DNA from: Phellopilus nigrolimitatus
Lineage: Eukaryota; Basidiomycota; Agaricomycetes; Hymenochaetales; Hymenochaetaceae
NCBI GenBank assembly: GCA_021029095.1
Contig: JAJOHG010000106.1
Location: 1 to 64,000 of the forward strand
Length of the DNA stretch: 64,000 nucleotides
Direction of reading: 5' to 3'
Every line of letters starts with the position of its first letter. Positions within the stretch are counted from its first letter, which is position 1. The notes beneath the pieces were generated by a model that saw nothing but the letters and a program-made list of their open reading frames with translations, was not told the origin of the DNA and made no database searches. Made by a program: the position numbers and the translations under genes. Positions 30,337 to 40,063 of the stretch are shown here, piece after piece.

Positions 30337-30804
30337 TTTGTAGCTTTCTAGCTCATGGGGGATGCGAGAAAGAAATTTAATTACGTGATTCGACGATCGG
30401 ATGACTCACTAGAACGCGCGCCGAGGGCGGCCGACGCCGTGGCGAGCACCGTCGAACACGCACTCGATTCCGTGGACGTCAACAGCGCCGACGTGCACGT
30501 AAACGGGGCTAGCATCTTTCGCTCCTTCGGCCGACATTTCTCCGTAGCTTATTGGCCATCCGGTCCGAGGACGAGCGTCGCGGTCAGCGTGTTTCAGTGT
30601 GCTCCGAGTACGAGCTCCATGAATTGGACGTCGACGTCGACATGGACGTCGGGAGCAAGGAGCGAGCGGTGATTGAGCGCTCTGGCTGCTGCTCCTTTCA
30701 TTCTGCTCCCGCTCCGGCCGCCACTGATCGTTTCGTTAACAGCGTCAGTGTCTTTACTCGTCAAACTCAAACTCAGCTTCAAGCTTCAAGCTTCGGCTTG
30801 TCGG
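30337..30804. other. no assignable gene
   Basis: The upstream side of the MFS gene. A plus-strand frame from 30355 (105 codons) has no recognised domain and ends before the MITE. A run of AAGCTTC and CTTGTCGG repeats sits just before the MITE. Confidence 0.4.
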
Positions 30805-30812
30805 CTTGTCAG

Positions 30813-31691
30813 TAGGGCTCCGCAACGTACCGTATACTGATACGTACGTATTTTTGCAAGCAGGATACTGGTACGTTCAGTATCAATACGGTCACGTATT
30901 TTATGGTTTCATGGGCATGTACGGTACGGTACTGATACGATACTGACCGTATACGGTGATACGTCGTATACGGGTTATGTAAACATAGAAGAAGTTTTGT
31001 TTTAGAAATTTTACGAGAGTTCGTTACTTTTGCTTTTTTCCGACATCAAAATCACACTTATTTATCAAGAATAGGATTAGCAAATGGCAGGCAGTGGGAT
31101 AAAAAAAAAGGGGGGGGGGTTGCTGGCGGCACCAAAGTCCCAATTTTATTTTCCCAGTTTAGTTTGTATCTGCTCTAAGAAACATGTATAATGCAAAAAA
31201 AAAAAAAAAAAAAAAAATGGAGAAAATGGAAAATTGAGTCCTCGTCGTGTCGAACGACGAGCATGACTATCTCGGTAGCGTGTGGCGCGGCAGCACACGT
31301 TGATGGCGACGAAAAGTCGCGTGGATCGCCAACACGGGCAGTGCCGACGATCCACGCTGTGGTGGCACGGCCGGCGGTGATGTCAAATAGTCGGTATTTC
31401 ACAAACAGCATTTATTTGAAATATTTTCTGCAGTGTGGGAGACTATAATACCTAATTAGAGGTATGCACCTCACGATCACATGTTTCTAGTTAGATAGAA
31501 AAAAAAAATGGGTGTAGGGTCACGTATCACGTATTACGAACGTATACAGACGTATTTTACGGTTTCAATACGTGTACGGTCACGTATTTACGTGACCGTA
31601 TTTTAGACCCTCGGAGAGCATTACGATACTGGTACGTGACCGTACCGTACCGTACCGTATTTCGTATATACGGGTACGTTGCGGAGCCCTA
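30813..31691. mobile_element. hAT-like MITE, copy 2 (uninterrupted)
   Basis: An 879-base element with the same terminal inverted repeats as copy 1 (TAGGGCTCCGCAACGTACC). Its own 8-base target duplication is CTTGTCAG (30805-30812 and 31692-31699). It is inverted relative to copy 1. It shows the pre-insertion state of the site where the retrotransposon entered copy 1. Ends are rich in ACGTATT and TACGG steps. A poly-A run (31194-31217) and a poly-G run (31115-31124) lie in the middle. No coding capacity. Confidence 0.9.
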
Positions 31692-31962
31692 CTTGTCAGC
31701 ATTCAAAATAACCCATGGCCAGATGAGGTCGATCTTCGAGGGAGTCGGATGGATTACCACCTGTGACCCTACACCCACCCTATCTAGTTAGAGGCGTGTG
31801 ACCCCCCTGTACAGCCCTCTAGTTAGCTATCATAACACCTTGGATGCTCATACTGGCATTAATACTTGCAATATCTGCTCGGGGACTTAACTCTGCTGAC
31901 ATTGCCTAAGGGGCCCGGCGGAGACCGGCTACTCGCCATCGCCGACGGCCGCGTCACCTTGC

Positions 31963-32356
31963 GCGGATCGCCGGCGATGCCCGCGCCGGTGACCCACGCG
32001 GCTTCTCGTTGCCATCAACACTCGCCGCCGGCTCCCACCGCCGCGCGCGACACCGACACAGTCGTGCTCGTCGTGCCGCACGATGAGCACGACTATCTCA
32101 TTCAATTTTTCACCATTTCACTTCGTTTTTTTTTGCAGTGTACGTAGATCTTAGATTATATTTAATTTATGCTGAAAAAAACGGGCCGCTCAAATACGGG
32201 CTACATCGTGGCATCATCGCCCGCTCACTACGCGCCGTCGCCCGCTGTTGCACTCGTATCGGGATTAATTTTGTTTCCTACTGTTCATTTATATATTGCA
32301 ATTCACTATTATTACAAGAAAAAATAAATAATGATGTGAAACGAATGGGGGGAAGG
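31963..32356 (+). repeat. left inverted arm
   Basis: Starts GCGGATCGCCGGCGATGCCC and runs to the AATGGGGGGAA segment near 32350. Pairs with 35630-36023 on the opposite strand. Confidence 0.8.
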
Positions 32357-32379
32357 CAAAAGAAAGGGAAACGTAGTCC

Positions 32380-33664
32380 GTGTGCGGGACGAGTAATACC
32401 GCACTCACTGCGACGTGTTGGCTGTACGTGCCCGCGCACGCAGAAGCCTGCGTAGCTAGCGGAGTCGCCGCTGTTTACGGCGCACAAGCCTCCGCTGCCG
32501 AAGCTGCCGCCACGCTAGCGTGGAGATTCGCTCGACCTCGCCTTGGCGACAGCGGCGACAGGACTCCTTTCCAACCGCTCGGCACGGTGGCCGTGCACGA
32601 GGATGAGCCCGGGGAGCGCGGATGCGGAGAACATGGAGTCGACGGAGAAGCGGCGCTGGTTCTGGTTGACCTTGACGTGCCAGCGGCGCCAGCCCTTGGT
32701 CGGCGCAAACAGGCACTCGCCGCGGTACAAGCCTCTAATTGCGCGGGATCCTCATCATCGTTGTCGTCGCCGGAGTCCGCGTCGTCGTCGCCACCCTCGC
32801 CGATAAACACGTCTCCGCCATCCTCATCACCCTCACCCTGTAACCTAACCTTCGCGCTGCCACCAGTTTCTGGCGCCACGTCGGCTGTCGGTTCTGTCAG
32901 CAGATTCGCAATGTCGCCGGACGGGACTGGCTCGAGCTCTGAGCGCTTTCCGGGCGCGTTGTCTGGGTCAACGGGGGCGACGCCCTGATTCTGTTCCGGC
33001 ACAGTAAGCTTGACGCGCTTGATCTCTTGTGCGCTCGACGATGGATAGTCTGCGTGCTTTGGAGTCGCAGGCGGCCTGGAACGTTGCTCTGGTACCAAGT
33101 ACGCTAACTGCACGGCCTGCGTGGCGCCGTCGTGAGCACGAAGGACAAGGTGAAAAAAAAAGTGGGTACACACATTGAAACAAAGGGCGCCCTCCATATG
33201 CGAAACGAGAAAACAAAAAGCGGAGTGCGTCGGCGCGTGCATCCAGCGTCATTGGCGCGCAAGTAGAAGTTTCATCCGCGTGTCCTCAGTATGACGAGGC
33301 AGCACGGATGTCATCTACTGGATTTGAAGGAGATGATGGACGTGCGAAACGTGCCGCGCTTGCGCACGAGGCATGTCGGCCATGCGAGAATGAGACGGCG
33401 TGAAAGGGAGAGGAAGAGGCCGTGCGAGAGGGGGACCGTGCGTGCCGTGCCCGCACAAGTTGCTGCGGGTTCTGCCGCGGTCCTGCCTGCACAAAAGGGT
33501 CGAAAAAAATTGCTACAAGGATATAAAGAGTGTTTTTTGTACTTACATGAGGCTTTTGCTGTGTTGTTGAGGCCGTGGACGTCGTCGTTGTTGTTGATGA
33601 GCGACATCAAGACGACGTCTGCATTTGGATTTGCTTCCTTCGGCACTTTCCGCGCAGTGCTCAT
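32380..33664 (-). pseudogene. captured gene fragments, unassigned
   Basis: I do not recognise the source. On the minus strand, 33664-33547 reads like a first exon (MSTARKVPKEANPNADVV...) ending at a GTAAGT donor, with an acceptor (TTGTGCAG) near 33490. A second open block (33242 downward) includes KRVKLTVPEQNQG, DIANLLTEPTADVAPE and a strongly acidic tract (GDEDGGDVFIGE...DDDADSGDDNDDED) before its frame degrades near 32740. The mixture of good composition with broken frames suggests pieces of nuclear-protein genes picked up by the surrounding element. It could also be a resident gene flanked by repeats. Confidence 0.35.
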
Positions 33665-33679
33665 GCACTAGCCTCCAGA

Positions 33680-34530
33680 CCTACTTCGTTTGATTTATAG
33701 AGCATCAAGTACACCTCCGTTTCCCTTGGATTTTTTTGAGTGCTTAAATATATATTGTTCCTATATACTCAAATTTCCACAAGAGCCCGATCTCCCTGGA
33801 TGTCTTCGGAGTAAGCATATAATTATGCATTTCCCATGTAAAACCTTATTTTTGCAGTTTCATTAATTATTTTTTACAGTTTGATCGAGTGGACGGATTC
33901 AGGTAGTTCTTTTTTAAGATAGAATAATACAGCTAATATAAAATTATATGAGTGTCCGATGAGTTGTGGAAGGTACGGAAATATGCTATCTCGGAAACGA
34001 CCCGTTGAGAGCATGAACGGCGTGCAAATTATGTTGCAAACTTGTCTTGTCTAGCTCAAACACACAATCTGGCACCCATTTCTTCTAACTTTACGTTCTA
34101 ACACCTGGGAAAGACTTATATATATGTAAGTATGTATTTCCTGAACACATATAATTTATAAAGCTGTGGATGAATTAAAATAAGACAAGAAAGGGCCGTT
34201 TTTGACCTGAATTCACTAAAATGACATGAAACATGGACATTTTGATTGTTGAGTGCCGAATACCCCATCCACCATCCTGTAATTTTAATTAAATATCTGG
34301 TATACATATATCTACTACTATGTAAACTCTGAGCTTTCCAGTGTGAATGGTCCGATTTCTAAAAATCCAAGACATTAGCTGTAATGGTGTTGAAAGCATC
34401 TCACCGGTGTAGTTCCTTTATAGCTCCATATTTACTTGCTCCCGGAGGCCATAAAATTATCAATCAGTGTATTTTAATGTAAAGTAAATTATAATTATTT
34501 TTTGTATTTTTATGTGGCACCAAATGAGCA
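33680..34530. repeat. AT-rich dispersed repeat, copy 1
   Basis: AT-rich block without coding capacity. Parts resemble 59960-60470, for example GCATGAACGG...TTGCAAACTTGTCTT here against GCATGAACGG...CTACAAACTTGTCTATC there, and a shared GTAAAACCTTATTT. Probably remnants of the same repeat family. Confidence 0.45.
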
Positions 34531-34537
34531 GAAATAA

Positions 34538-35590
34538 ATGTACCATTGTCCGTTTCTTCTAGCCACAATGTCGGCAGCAGCTCGGCAGAACAAAGTATTA
34601 CTCAATTTGGACCGCGGATCAGTGCCGATGATGACGTGTCGTCTTTTTCTCGACGTCGTCTGCACGTCGTCTCCGTGTCCCTCTGCTGTGCAGCCGCGCT
34701 CTCTCCTGCGCGGCCATGCTCTCTGCTTCTTGCTTGGGCTCTCCTGCTTTGCTCTGCTCGCTCGTCTGGTTTCTCGTTCTCGGCCTCCGCAAGATGACAG
34801 TGATGACAGAACATATCGGTCATCACGTCCCAGCCGCCCTTCGTACACAGGACTGTGCTGCACGCGCGGAGCACCTCGCAGCACAGCAGCCAACAGACAA
34901 AGTCGATTGCGCAGGGCACCTTGTTATTCGTCGGGATCGCGACGCCGACAATCCGCGGTGGCACGAACGCGTCCTCAAAGGCCGGGATGCAGCGCCGCTC
35001 GCGCGCACGCGCTTGCGGTCTTTAGGGTGAGGGTTAGCGGCACGGAGAGGGAGTGTGCACGGAAGAGGAGCGTGTTGGGCGCGTTGGACGTGACGAGCTT
35101 GAGCGAGGAAGACGTGTGGTACGACCCCGTGATGGGCACGTTGGACGTCTTGAGCAGGAAGGGCTCTATTGGTGCGTGCACTGTCTCTTACATGTTGTCT
35201 GTTCCTTGGCTGATCTGCGCAGTGGCGCATCCGTGCCGTGCAGATTGTCTGCGCTTGCACGTTGACGTGCGCGCGCGTCCGTCACGACAAGCAACCGCAG
35301 CTCCTTGAACGAGCGCGTGATGCGGTTCGTGGAAGTCGCACGGCGTCTTGCGGTCGCCTACGCGCCTCGGTGTGCTCGGTGTGCCGTGCGCTGCCCATAC
35401 GGATGGCTCTCGCGATGCGTGCCGCGCCCATCACGGCGCAAATCGCACGCGCAAATCTCACTGGCCCTCTTTACGTCCCCAGGCGCCGCCGCCTCCTCTC
35501 CACGTCGCAGGTGCAAATACCATCACCTCAGCCTCCAGACTGTGTTGCCCCTTCCCAACGTCGAGCGCACGGGCGGCGCTGATTCGCGGA
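34538..35590 (-). pseudogene. captured adhesin-like gene fragment (tentative)
   Basis: The minus-strand frame around 35170-34980 contains TSNVPITGSYHTSSSLKLV followed by TSNAPNTLL. This recalls the TSN-[AG]-P-I-x-G-x-[FY]-x-[TV] strand repeats of fungal DUF4097/DUF7330-type beta-helix proteins. Upstream and downstream frames are broken. The GC-rich composition differs sharply from the AT-rich flanks at 34530 and 35610, as expected for captured exonic sequence. Tentative. Confidence 0.35.
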
Positions 35591-35629
35591 ACGCTCGGCC
35601 TTTCTTTTAATTAAATTAAATTAAATTTG

Positions 35630-36023
35630 CTTTCCCCCCATTCGTTTCACATCATTATTTATTTTTTCTTGTAATAATAGTGAATTGCAATATATAAATG
35701 AACAGTAGGAAACAAAATTAATCCCGATACGAGTGCAACAGCGGGCGACGGCGCGTAGTGAGCGGGCGATGATGCCACGATGTAGCCCGTATTTGAGCGG
35801 CCCGTTTTTTTCAGCATAAATTAAATATAATCTAAGATCTACGTACACTGCAAAAAAAAACGAAGTGAAATGGTGAAAAATTGAATGAGATAGTCGTGCT
35901 CATCGTGCGGCACGACGAGCACGACTGTGTCGGTGTCGCGCGCGGCGGTGGGAGCCGGCGGCGAGTGTTGATGGCAACGAGAAGCCGCGTGGGTCACCGG
36001 CGCGGGCATCGCCGGCGATCCGC
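35630..36023 (-). repeat. right inverted arm
   Basis: Reverse complement of 31963-32356, by eye with very few differences; it ends GGCGATCCGC at 36023. Confidence 0.8.
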
Positions 36024-36685
36024 TTTACGAGACCCTTTCGGGCAAGTAGCGCAGACGGTCGAAGACAGCCCACAGGGTTCGGGGAATCTACGGTGCCTTG
36101 ATCAAGAAGAGAGAAAAGCCGACAGGGGGACTCAACACTGGGACGACGCGACGCTGACTCGCTCCCTCTCTATCGATGCTGTCGAGACGGCGACCCAGTG
36201 AGGTCGTGGTCGCGGACCGTTCGGGATGTACGACGGTGTCGAGTAAGGTTCAGAACTGAAGACGGTGTCGAGAAACGGATCAAGTGTCGATCGCGAAGTC
36301 AAGAAGAGCGAACGGGAGGTCGAGAAGAGAGAAGATGAGAAGTGTGTGTCAATCCTATTCAGTGTCGTGATCGCGAAGGGGAAGACTCCTGTACAAAGAT
36401 GCCTCTATCTCGACTAAATACCGAATCCCGTTTCTGTCTACGGTCCGTGCGTGATCCCAGTAAGGTAACTGAACAAAGAGTGCCCCGCGATGTCTCCGCG
36501 ACTCGACTCATCATCCCTGTGTCATACGCGTCGATCCTCGGTCCTTCGTCCGCGTCCGCGATCGCGCTCGATCCTCTATCCGCGTCCGTACTCGTCCTCA
36601 ATCCTCAATCCGTCTCTATGCTCAACCGCGGTCCTGTACCCGTTCCGCGACGATATCGGAAGGTAGCCAGTGGTACACTGGTACA
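36024..36685 (-). repeat. presumed 3' LTR (left boundary uncertain)
   Basis: The minus-strand sequence directly after the purine tract begins TGTACCAGTG, a canonical LTR start. No second copy exists in the window to define its length. Within it are repeated GACGGTGTCGAG and TCGCGAAG motifs. Confidence 0.45.
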
Positions 36686-36697
36686 CCTCCCCCTGAC
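36686..36697 (-). other. polypurine tract
   Basis: GTCAGGGGGAGG on the minus strand, directly before TGTACC. This is the expected plus-strand primer position. Confidence 0.55.
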
Positions 36698-36754
36698 TTT
36701 GAAATAGTGACCATCCTTGGTCACTGCCGTGCGGGCGAGACGAGGGTGCGTGAT

Positions 36755-37462
36755 TTACTCGAGGTCGATGGTAATGTGGTCGCTGTTGGCAGGCGCGGGG
36801 TCGCGGGGAGGGGTAGGAGCGGGTGTGGCTTCCACGTCGGTGTCATCCTCGTCGAGGGGGTCGTCGTAATCGTCCTCGTCGTGATTGTCGTCGAGTATGG
36901 AGACCCCGAGGATAGAGGGACCCGGGATGCGAAGGCCGGCATATTCCTCGAGCACGCGGAGGCGGCGGAAAATTTCTGAGGTCGCGACGTTGGTAAACTC
37001 GGCGTCGAGAACGGCGCGTGGGTTATCTTCGATTCCGAGACGACGGTAAAGGGCTTCGACAACGTCGTCAACGCGGTCGAAACCGATTGCGGCGAGAGCG
37101 CAGTTGTGGCCGACCTCTTCGAGGAAGAGGCGACGGAGCTCGTTCTGAGTATGGCGGAGGCGGTGGGGACTGACGCGGGGTATAATCTGTGGATAGCGGT
37201 GGAAGAGCGCGCTAATAAAGCTCCTCCATGGGTCACGGGGGTCGACGGCGATCGAGAGCCAGGTTGCGGAGAACGGGGGTCCTGCATAGTCGATCGCGAG
37301 CTGGATCATAGTGGTGTTGTCGACGCGGCTGAGGGTCGCGAACCATGCAGTCGAGATGAGAAACTCCGGAAGCGTAAGAGGCAAACCGAGTGGGGAAGGA
37401 GCGTCGATCGCGCCGAAGAGAGGAAGGCTGGGGGTGGGAATGGGGATGGGCTGAGGAAGCAT
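36755..37462 (-). CDS. retroelement sense ORF with capsid-like features, unassigned
   Basis: An open frame of 424 codons runs from 38029, but the first 189 residues overlap the start of the divergent plus-strand gene and are low-complexity, so I take the ATG at 37462 (MLPQPIPIP...), giving 235 residues. It shows ATWLSIAVDPRDPWRSFI and SALFHRYPQII, a pattern like the W...F...A-L-x-x-x-[YF]-P core of Ty3 capsid proteins, then RRLFLEEVGH, LRRLRVLEEYAGL-like helices and a very acidic C-terminus (DDNHDEDDYDDPLDEDD). It ends about 60 bases before the polypurine tract, a place where envelope-like or accessory ORFs usually sit, so a second Gag-like protein there is unusual. No membrane segment is visible, so it is not an envelope. 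Confidence 0.5.
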   Translation of the reverse strand: MLPQPIPIPTPSLPLFGAIDAPSPLGLPLTLPEFLISTAWFATLSRVDNTTMIQLAIDYAGPPFSATWLSIAVDPRDPWRSFISALFHRYPQIIPRVSPHRLRHTQNELRRLFLEEVGHNCALAAIGFDRVDDVVEALYRRLGIEDNPRAVLDAEFTNVATSEIFRRLRVLEEYAGLRIPGPSILGVSILDDNHDEDDYDDPLDEDDTDVEATPAPTPPRDPAPANSDHITIDLE

Positions 37463-37927
37463 GATGGTCGCGGAGATGTCGAGAAGGTTGAGTGCCGTAA
37501 GGGAGGGCGAAGGGTTGGTTGCGGAGGAGATCGCGGGGTGTGCCGGGTCGCGTAGAGGTGCTATATAGTTGCTTGTGGAAGTCTCCGAGGTAGGATGATT
37601 GGCGAGGATCGGCAGGGATCGGCGTGATGAGCCAGTGATGGGTCCCGGGGATTGCCGCGAGTTTAGCACGCGCGTGGAGCGAGTGTAGACAATGCGGCGG
37701 GGACTTAGAGATTGGCGGAGTGGATGATGTAAGCGTGGCTTAGTCAGTTGATGGACCGGTGGGCCGGGGCCTGGAGTGTGCCGAACGGGATCAAATGAGT
37801 GGAGTCGAAATGGAAAAGGTTCCGTCGGATAGGGTCGAGTTATGTAATAGAAGCGTCGCGTGTGGCGGCTTAAATTGCGCCCTTGGCGTTTGACGGCGAC
37901 CAAGTTTTTCTTTCCTTGACCACCACC

Positions 37928-39708
37928 ATGGCGAACACACCCCCCGCAACACAGCCAGAAGCGAGCCGGGCGGCGCGGGACCTTCGCGCCCACCTTCGGC
38001 GTGCGAGCGCGCGACTTAAGGAGTCGCACGAAGCTCTCGACCCCGAGGAGGTGGAGGCGGGCGTTCGCGGCGCGCGCGAGGCGATGGTGAGTGTCGTGAC
38101 GACTGTAGTGTTAGTGGTTTGCTAACCGTGTCTGTTTAAACTTTGTAGGAGCATGTTTTTACCGCGTTCGTGCGCGACAGGAACGGTGAGGCACCGTTCG
38201 CGCATGGTGAGCTCACCGACTTGGCCGCGGAGGCGAAGCCCATCCGCGACGCGCTGCGACTGGCGGAGGCGGCCTTTGACCGGGTGCCCGCGGAGTCCGT
38301 CGAGCCTGAGGTGCGCGTGAAGGAGGAGCCGAAGACGGCGGAGGAGGTAAGTGCGCGGCTGGCTGGGGTTGACGCGGCTAACGTGGGTTTTTAGATAATG
38401 TCGAAGGCTCGCTCGACAGCAAGGTCGAGCGCGACACCAGGTCCGGGATCGGCGGCGGGGTCTGGACGCAAGCGTGGCGCGTCGTCGTCGCCAGACCGTG
38501 ACGCGCGAGGGGTCAAGCGCGTGGCGACCGACCGGGCGGACGACGGCCGCGACGCAGGTGCCTCCGCGACGGGCGAGGGGGAGAAGACGGCGCCCCCCGC
38601 TACGGGCGGAGAGGAGAAGACGGCGGCCCCGGCGACGGGCGAGAACGTGAAGACGGCGGCCCCCGCGACGGGCGGGGACAAGAAGACGGCGGCCCCCGCG
38701 ACGGGCGGGGACGAGGAGACGGCGGCCCCCGCGACGGGCGGGGTGTTGCCAGGGAAGGGCCTTCGACCGCGTCCGCGCACGCGGGTCGAGGTCGTCGTTC
38801 CACCAGTAAGTCGTGATGTTTTTCTATATATTCTTGCTGAATGTCTGAAGTTGGCGCAGGCTGAGGCCGAGAAGGCCCGTCGCGCGGGACGGAGCGAGGC
38901 CGAGGTAGCGAGGGCGCGGGAGGCGGCCGAGGCGGACCTGGCGTCCCTCGCCGTTAAGGACGCCGTTGTTGCGCCCGAGGTCGACTACGTGCCGAGCGAC
39001 GGGGACGGTTCCGGAGAGGAGGAGGACGACGCGACCCTCGACGCCCGTCTGCGCGCACTGGACACGCGCGTTCCGTGCGACCGGTGCGTCGCGCTCAAGG
39101 TCGCGTGCGTGCGCGTCTTCGGCGCGGTCTGTGCGGTGTGCAAGCGCAAGGGCACCGGCTGCACCGTCGGGAACTACCGGACGTCGCCGCTGTCGGCGAA
39201 GCGGCTGGGACCGGATGTCACGGCACCGAAACCGAAGGCGAAGGCGGCGTCAACCCGGCGCGGTACGGGGGTAAAGGACGAGGAATGGGACGGGGCGGAG
39301 GGGCCGGCTGCGACGGGCAAGGGGAAGGGCCGCGTGACGCTGAAGGTGAAGGACGAGCCGGTGGGGAAGGGGGAGAAGCGCCAGCCGCGTCCGCGCGCAG
39401 CGTATGGGATGGCGTCGGAGCCACGAGAGCTCCCGCCGTCGATGAACGTGGGATCGCCGGTCGCGGGCCCTTCGCGGGTGACGCGTGCGAGCGCTGCGAC
39501 GGAGCGCGCGGGGCCGGGCGAGCGCCACGTCCGCGATGCCATCCTCATCCCCGAGGAGGACATCGTGGGCGCGCTCTCGTCGCTGACACGGCTGTCGTCG
39601 GCCGCGCGGGTCGCACAGTTGGGCCTGGCCGAGTTCGCGCAGGCGGCGGCGGACGCGAAGGTGGGGCTCGGGAGGATCATGAAGCCCGGACCGCCGGATG
39701 GTCTGTAG
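37928..39708 (+). CDS. Zn(II)2Cys6-type protein encoded antisense inside the retrotransposon
   Basis: A spliced plus-strand gene lying against the polarity of the element. Exons: 37928-38086 (53 codons), 38149-38346 (66 codons) and 38395-39708, with GTGAGT/GTAAGT donors and TAG acceptors in phase 0. A further GTAAGT...CGCAG of 54 bases within the last exon (about 38806-38859) keeps the frame and may be a third intron. Features: Ala/Glu-rich helices; five near-perfect copies of a TAAPATGG(D/E)-K unit (about 38575-38750); coiled-coil-like AEAEKARRAGRSEAEV; then CDRCVALKVACVRVFGAVC and AVCKRKGTGC, which together fit the fungal binuclear zinc cluster C-x2-C-x6-C-x7-C-x2-C-x6-C; a basic Lys-rich region follows. 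The predicted protein is about 520-540 residues. By family knowledge such clusters bind DNA; what it binds is unknown. Confidence 0.7.
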
Positions 39709-40063
39709 AGCGTGGTCGGGGCGGAAAAAAAAACTTTTTGGGTCACGGTTTTTGTTTCTTTGGTTTTCTTGGTAGAGCGTCTTGTATTAGATTTATAATA
39801 CGCTTGCGTAATGTAGAATAATACGCTCTTTCTTGTCTTTGGTGAGCGGTGCGTATCGCGATGGGAGTGTGAGTGTCGAGGCTTTGATCGCGATGTGTGC
39901 GTGTGAGGGTCGTGTCGATCTGCGACCCGGAAAACGTCTTCTCGGGCTGTGAGGAATATGCTAAGTCGGACTTGTTATGTGTCGATCGAGTAGCAGCATA
40001 AGCGACGTGTATTGCATGAGTTTTATGGATGGAGACAGTGGGACTACAGGGTTTGTTTTCTGT
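39709..40063. other. gap between convergent retroelement genes
   Basis: Non-coding. Contains an A-run and repeated ATAATACGCT motifs near 39797 and 39827. No gene. Confidence 0.5.

Larger units (their letters stand above)
31763..36023. mobile_element. larger element with inverted arms, related to the MITE, carrying gene scraps
   Basis: The left arm 31963-32356 and the right arm 35630-36023 are near-identical inverted repeats of about 394 bases. The left side extends further out to about 31763 with sequence clearly related to the MITE (GTGACCCTACACCC and the GTGCTCGTCG...CGAGCACGACTATCTC block). The right arm stops abruptly at 36023, next to the retrotransposon. Between the arms (32357-35629) lie GC-rich segments that look like pieces of host exons, separated by an AT-rich block (33680-34530). 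No transposase is visible. I infer a non-autonomous element that has captured host sequence. No clean target duplication was found. Confidence 0.55.

Noticed and set aside
32475..33242. 255-codon minus frame considered as the TFIIA large subunit because of its acidic tract
   Set aside because: The conserved C-terminal TFIIA block is absent and the frame degrades. Kept only as an unassigned captured fragment.
38806..38859. Treating the in-frame 54-base GTAAGT...CGCAG segment of the Zn-cluster gene as definitely coding
   Set aside because: It has good splice sites and hydrophobic residues unlike its surroundings, so I leave it as a possible intron rather than part of the protein.
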